Source: Sphingobium sp. TKS
GTDB taxonomy: Bacteria; Pseudomonadota; Alphaproteobacteria; Sphingomonadales; Sphingomonadaceae
Direction of reading: 5' to 3'
Assembly: GCF_001563265.1 (NCBI RefSeq)
Contig: NZ_CP005085.1
Location: 434,001-498,000 of the forward strand
Length of the DNA: 64,000 nucleotides
This document shows positions 60,539 to 64,000 of the stretch, one piece after another (the first letter of the stretch is position 1; each line of letters starts with the position of its first letter). The notes beneath the pieces are model-generated. The model was not told the DNA's origin. It searched no databases and was given only the letters and a program-made list of their open reading frames with translations. The position numbers and the translations under genes are program-made.

Positions 60539-60945
60539 GGCCTGAGTTCCTTCGATGTGGGTCCAAGGGACCGTCCCTTCGACTGATCCCCGGCCAAGGC
60601 GGACAGGACGGCCCATCCACCGGCAGCGCAGCGCCGGGGAACCCCGAGACAAGGGGTGGTGCGGGCAGCCGTGGCACACGGCAACTCGGCCCGATGGCTT
60701 GCGGGTTGGATGGGCCGGACGGCCGGCTTAGGGGTCAGATGAGGAGAAGGACGGTGCGTCGCTTGGGCCATGACCGGAGCCCACCCAGCGAAACCGCCGA
60801 TATTGCCGGCTTTGCCGAGCACGCCGGTCCGGCATCTCGCGGACCTTACGCCCGTGCCTTATCTGCCCGTCCCTTGAGCCGCAGGACGGGATTGTAGATC
60901 CTTCGCATGGCCACTCGCGGGCTCGACACGACGTCCGTTGCACGA
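60539..60945. other. Intergenic region upstream of ssb
   Basis: This 407-bp stretch must contain the ssb promoter (minus strand). A palindromic GCCGGACGGCCGGC sits near 60714-60727. A 67-residue plus-strand frame (60694-60897) and a minus-strand frame lack ribosome sites and show shadow-like composition, so they are not called. I recognise nothing else. Confidence 0.35.
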
Positions 60946-61614
60946 TCACGCGGAGGGGGAAGAGGAGGTACGCAAGGTGGCGGCGCCTGGCGTGGCTGGC
61001 CTCAGGCAGGCCGCCACGGCATCGAGGAGCTGCCCGGTCTCGCAAAGCACGGCGCCGATGTCGCAGGCATAGCCACCTGCCACCAGCGCGTCGATCCGAT
61101 GCACGGCATAGGCCGGGCCGAGGCTCTTGATGAAATCGGCCAGCGGACGACCGGGCGCCGGCAGGCCTAGCTGCCGCGCCTCGTCGAGGGCGCGGACAAG
61201 GTCATGACGGATATCGCGGGCCAGCGCATCGTCCGTCCAGCCATGACCCAAAAGATGCGCCTTCAAACCCAGTTCGCAGGAGATCGCGAGCAAGTGCAGT
61301 GCCGGCGCAAGCGCAATAGGCGCGCCAATCTGCGCGCCGCGATGAAATTCGCGCGCTCGATCGAGAAACACGGCTGCAAGCACCGGATCGCCGGGCGCCG
61401 CCAATCTTTCGATCGCGCGCCAGCGGCGCGGCGTCAGCTGGCGGAGCCAGGAGGGACCGGCCTGGTTGCGAAGATGCCGTAAGTAAGCGCCATCGGCTTC
61501 GTCCACATCGCGGCCTGTCGACCATAAGGACAGCAGCTTCGCCTTCCAGTGGCGGCCATGCGCGGCGCGGAAGGCAAGGAGCGCGCACGCACTGGCGCGA
61601 TCGGGCATGAACAT
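60946..61614 (-). CDS. Plasmid-type hypothetical protein, two-part
   Basis: This protein of about 222 residues begins RASACALLAFRAAHGRHWKAKLLSLW and continues YLRHLRNQAGPSWLRQLTP, a segment that in my memory recurs as a short stand-alone protein on alphaproteobacterial plasmids. The remainder is helical, with HLLAISCELGLKAHLLGHGW and DIRHDLVRALDEARQLG, and resembles HEPN/DUF-type helical bundles. The ATG at 61614 has GGAGG 9 bases upstream. Its function is unknown. It lies downstream of the DUF2493 gene, with a terminator between. Confidence 0.6.
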   Translation of the reverse strand: MFMPDRASACALLAFRAAHGRHWKAKLLSLWSTGRDVDEADGAYLRHLRNQAGPSWLRQLTPRRWRAIERLAAPGDPVLAAVFLDRAREFHRGAQIGAPIALAPALHLLAISCELGLKAHLLGHGWTDDALARDIRHDLVRALDEARQLGLPAPGRPLADFIKSLGPAYAVHRIDALVAGGYACDIGAVLCETGQLLDAVAACLRPATPGAATLRTSSSPSA

Positions 61615-61691
61615 GATGCGGAACCTCCGAAGGGAACAAGGGACGCATCCGCCCCGCCCCCTCCCCTCCGGCACCGGAATCCGCGAGATTG

Positions 61692-61719
61692 AGAAAAGCC
61701 GGCCGCCGAAGCGGCCGGC
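61692..61719 (-). terminator. Terminator of the DUF2493 gene
   Basis: Perfect 9-bp arms (GCCGGCCGC and its complement) close a TTCG tetraloop on the minus strand and are followed by TTTTCTC. It starts 8 bp after the stop of the DUF2493 gene. Confidence 0.8.
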
Positions 61720-61726
61720 ACGGCGG

Positions 61727-62668
61727 TCAGCCGCGAGATAAAGCCGCCGGCGGCGTTCCGAGCGGTCCGCGGCGATCGACGACATGGATGCCGCGCGCCT
61801 TGGCCTCGACCACCAGCCTTTCGGTGACGCCGTTGCCCTGGAAGGCAATGACGTAGCGCGGCTTGACCGAGAGCATCTGCTCGTTGCGCCGGAAGCCGGC
61901 ACGATCGCCAAGCTTGCGATCAAGGCCGAACCGCAGCTGCTGGATGCCGTTCTGCTCGGCCCAGGATGCTGCAAGACGCTCGATGCCCTTCATGTCGCCG
62001 CCATGGACGAGATACATGTCGCCCACACGTTCGCGCACGGCCTTGAGGGTCCGCAGCAGATTGTCGGCAAACTGCTTGGCCTCGTCGTCGCTGGCGAAGC
62101 GAAGGCGCCCGCCGGCGAAGACCACGGGCGTGCCATGGACCATATTGGCATCGCGCACCCGCTCGCGCCGCGCCTGCAAATAGGCCCGGCCATCGACGAT
62201 CGCAGCGGTCGTGCCGAGCGAGATGCGGTTGCCGGTCGCGGGCACCCAGGAGCGGCCGGTCTCATGCAGATAGTGGCGCGCCGCGGTGTCGCGCATCCCC
62301 TCATAGGCCTGGGCGGACTGCTCGACCTTGCGAGCGAGATCGATCTTGTCCTCGAGATCAGCGGTCGCGATCTCCGATCCGTCCTGCTCGGCGAGCAGGA
62401 GCCGGATCTCGTCGGTCAGGCGGTCGATCAGCTGATGCTTCTTGGCGGCCGCGCGGTGGAAGAGATTGACGAAGCCCCAGCCCAGATCCTCGATGTCGCG
62501 TTCGAGCGCGGTGAAGGGGAAGAGCGCGAAGAGATCGCTCCAGATGGCGCTGACGGTCTGTTCGAGCGCTTCGGCCGGCGGCGGCGCTTCCATCGAGCGT
62601 TGGTCGCCCATCAGGTCGAGATGGCCGAGTTCGAGTGCTTGGAGCACTGCTGAAAGGGAGCTGGTCAT
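61727..62668 (-). CDS. DUF2493 (SLOG superfamily) protein
   Basis: This 313-residue protein carries a C-terminal DUF2493 domain: VVFAGGRLRF..., GDMYLVHGGDMKGIERLAASWA and YVIAFQGNGVTERLVVEAKARGI, the nucleotide-binding SLOG pattern. The N-terminal half (about residues 1-170) is helical with LERDIEDLGWGFVNLFHRAA and LLLAEQDGSEIATADLEDKI. SLOG domains bind nucleotides or nucleotide-derived signals; the ligand here is unknown. Such proteins are common on alphaproteobacterial plasmids. The start at 62668 has AAGGCA upstream, and the gene has a strong terminator. Confidence 0.8.
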   Translation of the reverse strand: MTSSLSAVLQALELGHLDLMGDQRSMEAPPPAEALEQTVSAIWSDLFALFPFTALERDIEDLGWGFVNLFHRAAAKKHQLIDRLTDEIRLLLAEQDGSEIATADLEDKIDLARKVEQSAQAYEGMRDTAARHYLHETGRSWVPATGNRISLGTTAAIVDGRAYLQARRERVRDANMVHGTPVVFAGGRLRFASDDEAKQFADNLLRTLKAVRERVGDMYLVHGGDMKGIERLAASWAEQNGIQQLRFGLDRKLGDRAGFRRNEQMLSVKPRYVIAFQGNGVTERLVVEAKARGIHVVDRRGPLGTPPAALSRG

Positions 62669-63015
62669 GAGGGATTGCCTTTCCGTGTCGCAGGGCCGGC
62701 GGCCTTCCCGCCGGATGCGCACCCTCCGGGCCATCGAAAAAGCGGCGGCGGCACCGCCGGGCAACGCCCAAGGGGAACCCGATAAGGTCCGGGTGGTGCG
62801 GGCAGGCGCGCCTCGGCGCGCCAACACGGCCGGAGCGTTCGGGTTGCCGCCGCCAGCGCGATGGCCCATGTGCCGCATCCTCTGGCGAAAGGCGCGAAGG
62901 CCCTGTCGCGTCAGGCATTCATGACGCAGAGGACCTTAAGAAGGGCACCCGCAACCCGATCTCCCGATACGCACAGGACGGCATGAAAGCGCGTCGCATC
63001 GGAAGAGCCCGGCCG
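62669..63015. other. Intergenic region between arsH and the DUF2493 gene
   Basis: This stretch of about 350 bp contains the promoter of the DUF2493 gene and the end of the ars operon. It is GC-rich with a short GCCGGC/GCCGG hairpin near 62698-62715. Neither a coding frame with a ribosome site nor a strong terminator for arsH was recognised. Confidence 0.35.
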
Positions 63016-63756
63016 TCAGGCCTTCGACCGTGAGGCCAGATCTTGGGCCGCGTCGCGCTTGGCGGCTGCCGCCTTGCGTTCCGAATAGCGGTCCACGAGT
63101 TGATCGGCATGGCGACGTGTCAGCACCGTGAAGCGCACCAGCTCCTCCATGACGTCGACGATCCGGTCATAATAGCTTGAGGCACTGAGACGGCCGTCCT
63201 CGTCGAACTCCTTGAACGCCATAGCAATGCTCGACTGGTTGGGGATGGTGAACATGCGCATCCACCGCCCGAGCAGCCGCAACGTGTTGACCGCGTTGAA
63301 CGACTGCGATCCGCCCGAAACCTGCATGACGGCCAGGGTCCGGCCCTGGGTCGGACGCATGCCGCCGAATTCGAGCGGCAAATGGTCGATCTGCGCTTTC
63401 ATGATGCCGGTGATCTGGCCGTGCCGTTCGGGACTGCACCAGACCATGCCCTCGGACCAAAGCGCATGCTCGCGAAGCTCATGCACCGCCGGGTGATCAT
63501 CGTCCTTGATCTGGTCGGGGAGCGGGAGATCGGCCGGATCGAAGATCCGCACTTCGGCGCCGAAGAGGATGAGCAGCCGGGCCGCTTCCTCGACCGCGAA
63601 GCGACTGAACGACCGCTCGCGCAGCGAGCCGTAGAGGAGGAGGATGCGAGGTTTCGGCTCAAGCGCGCCGAGCCCGGCGGCGAGATCGGGCCGGATCATT
63701 GCACGGTCCAGCGCGGGCATGTGATCGGGTTCGGGAAGGATACGAAGACGCGACAT
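63016..63756 (-). CDS. arsH: ArsH NADPH-dependent FMN reductase/organoarsenical oxidase
   Basis: This 246-residue flavoprotein has the ArsH pattern: [27 protein letters not shown] (flavodoxin-like FMN site), [31 protein letters not shown] and [30 protein letters not shown]. ArsH oxidises trivalent organoarsenicals and reduces FMN or other acceptors. The start overlaps the arsN2 stop as TGATG, so the two are cotranslated. The N-terminal 30 residues before the core ([16 protein letters not shown]) are typical. Confidence 0.95.
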   Translation of the reverse strand: MSRLRILPEPDHMPALDRAMIRPDLAAGLGALEPKPRILLLYGSLRERSFSRFAVEEAARLLILFGAEVRIFDPADLPLPDQIKDDDHPAVHELREHALWSEGMVWCSPERHGQITGIMKAQIDHLPLEFGGMRPTQGRTLAVMQVSGGSQSFNAVNTLRLLGRWMRMFTIPNQSSIAMAFKEFDEDGRLSASSYYDRIVDVMEELVRFTVLTRRHADQLVDRYSERKAAAAKRDAAQDLASRSKA

Positions 63757-64000
63757 CAGGCAATCCATTTGTACAAAAGGGCGGCGCTCGCCGGGCATAG
63801 CGATCGGAACTCGGCCGATTGCGCGATGACGGCAGGAACGTCGGTCCGTTCGGCTGTTTCATAGCCGTGACGGCGAAAGAAAGGCTCGGCGGTCGTGGTG
63901 AGCAGGTACAGGCTAGTCGCGCCCTCATCAGCTGCAGCGCGTTCGACTGCCGTGAGAATGGCACCGCCCAATCCGCATCCGCGCCGATCGGCCTTCACGA
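63756..64000 (-). CDS. arsN2: ArsN2-type GNAT acetyltransferase, C-terminal part (5' end outside window)
   Basis: The last 80 codons of a GNAT protein are present: [42 protein letters not shown] and [20 protein letters not shown]. The [10 protein letters not shown] and [10 protein letters not shown] segments are characteristic of ArsN2, which is found in arsenic operons and linked to resistance to organoarsenicals. The start lies beyond position 64000. It overlaps arsH and probably follows further ars genes outside the window. Confidence 0.88.
   Translation of the reverse strand, partial: VKADRRGCGLGGAILTAVERAAADEGATSLYLLTTTAEPFFRRHGYETAERTDVPAVIAQSAEFRSLCPASAALLYKWIA

Noticed and set aside
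1..64000. CRISPR arrays, tRNA, rRNA or replication initiator gene
   Set aside because: No regularly spaced repeats, tRNA-like cloverleaf, rRNA segment or Rep family protein was seen on either strand; the replication module must lie outside the window.

Overview
The window is GC-rich DNA (visibly AT-richer only in a few segments) from an alphaproteobacterium, most likely a sphingomonad (Sphingomonas/Sphingobium/Novosphingobium group), and it looks like part of a conjugative plasmid. The evidence is a complete VirB/VirD4 type IV secretion operon, ParA/ParB, a plasmid-type single-strand binding protein, a VirD2-like relaxase with a MobC-like partner, IS6100, a group II intron and several cargo modules. 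No rRNA, tRNA, CRISPR array or replication initiator was found. Family assignments come from reading motifs in the translated sequence; no database search was run.

Region 1 (1-2.1 kb) holds the 5' part of a zinc alcohol dehydrogenase gene and an aldehyde dehydrogenase, both on the minus strand. Region 2 (2.4-16.8 kb) is a two-sided copper/silver resistance block. The minus strand carries a CueR-like regulator, small Met/His-rich secreted proteins and lipoproteins, a 14-Cys DUF326 (Csp-like) protein, and an unusual redox set: a membrane-anchored NAD(P)H/FAD/2Fe-2S reductase, a b-type cytochrome and a seven-heme cytochrome c. The plus strand carries a CusC-CusB-CusA efflux pump with CusF. Region 3 (17.0-20.5 kb) has an unknown protein, a GNAT acetyltransferase, a resolvase cut off by IS6100, and a LuxR gene cut off by the other end of the same IS.

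Region 4 (20.5-22.9 kb) is a quorum-sensing trio: an intact LuxR, a LuxI synthase with a candidate lux box, and a phytanoyl-CoA dioxygenase family protein. It lies directly before the conjugation operon (23.0-35.9 kb: trbM-like, virB1 to virB11, eexN, virD4, LPD7 protein), which suggests density control of transfer. Region 5 (36.0-50.7 kb) is a defence island. It has an MmeI-like restriction-modification enzyme followed by a YhaO/YhaN (Mre11/Rad50-like) pair, a Gabija-like pair (OLD-type ATPase/TOPRIM nuclease and UvrD-like helicase) with a decayed coupled GNAT gene, and an AbiE-type toxin-antitoxin pair.

Region 6 (50.9-62.7 kb) is plasmid backbone: relaxase and MobC, ParB and ParA, several small conserved plasmid proteins, a full-length group II intron (about 55.9-58.4 kb), a thermonuclease-like protein, SSB and a DUF2493 (SLOG) protein. 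Two copies of a palindrome sit in the presumed mob and par promoters. Region 7 (63.0-64.0 kb) is the end of an arsenic resistance operon (arsN2, arsH) that runs out of the window.

The strongest leads are the redox conduit embedded in the copper operon, the MmeI-YhaO-YhaN-OLD-UvrD defence cluster, the palindrome that may co-regulate partition and mobilization, and the IS6100 junction that destroyed both neighbouring genes.
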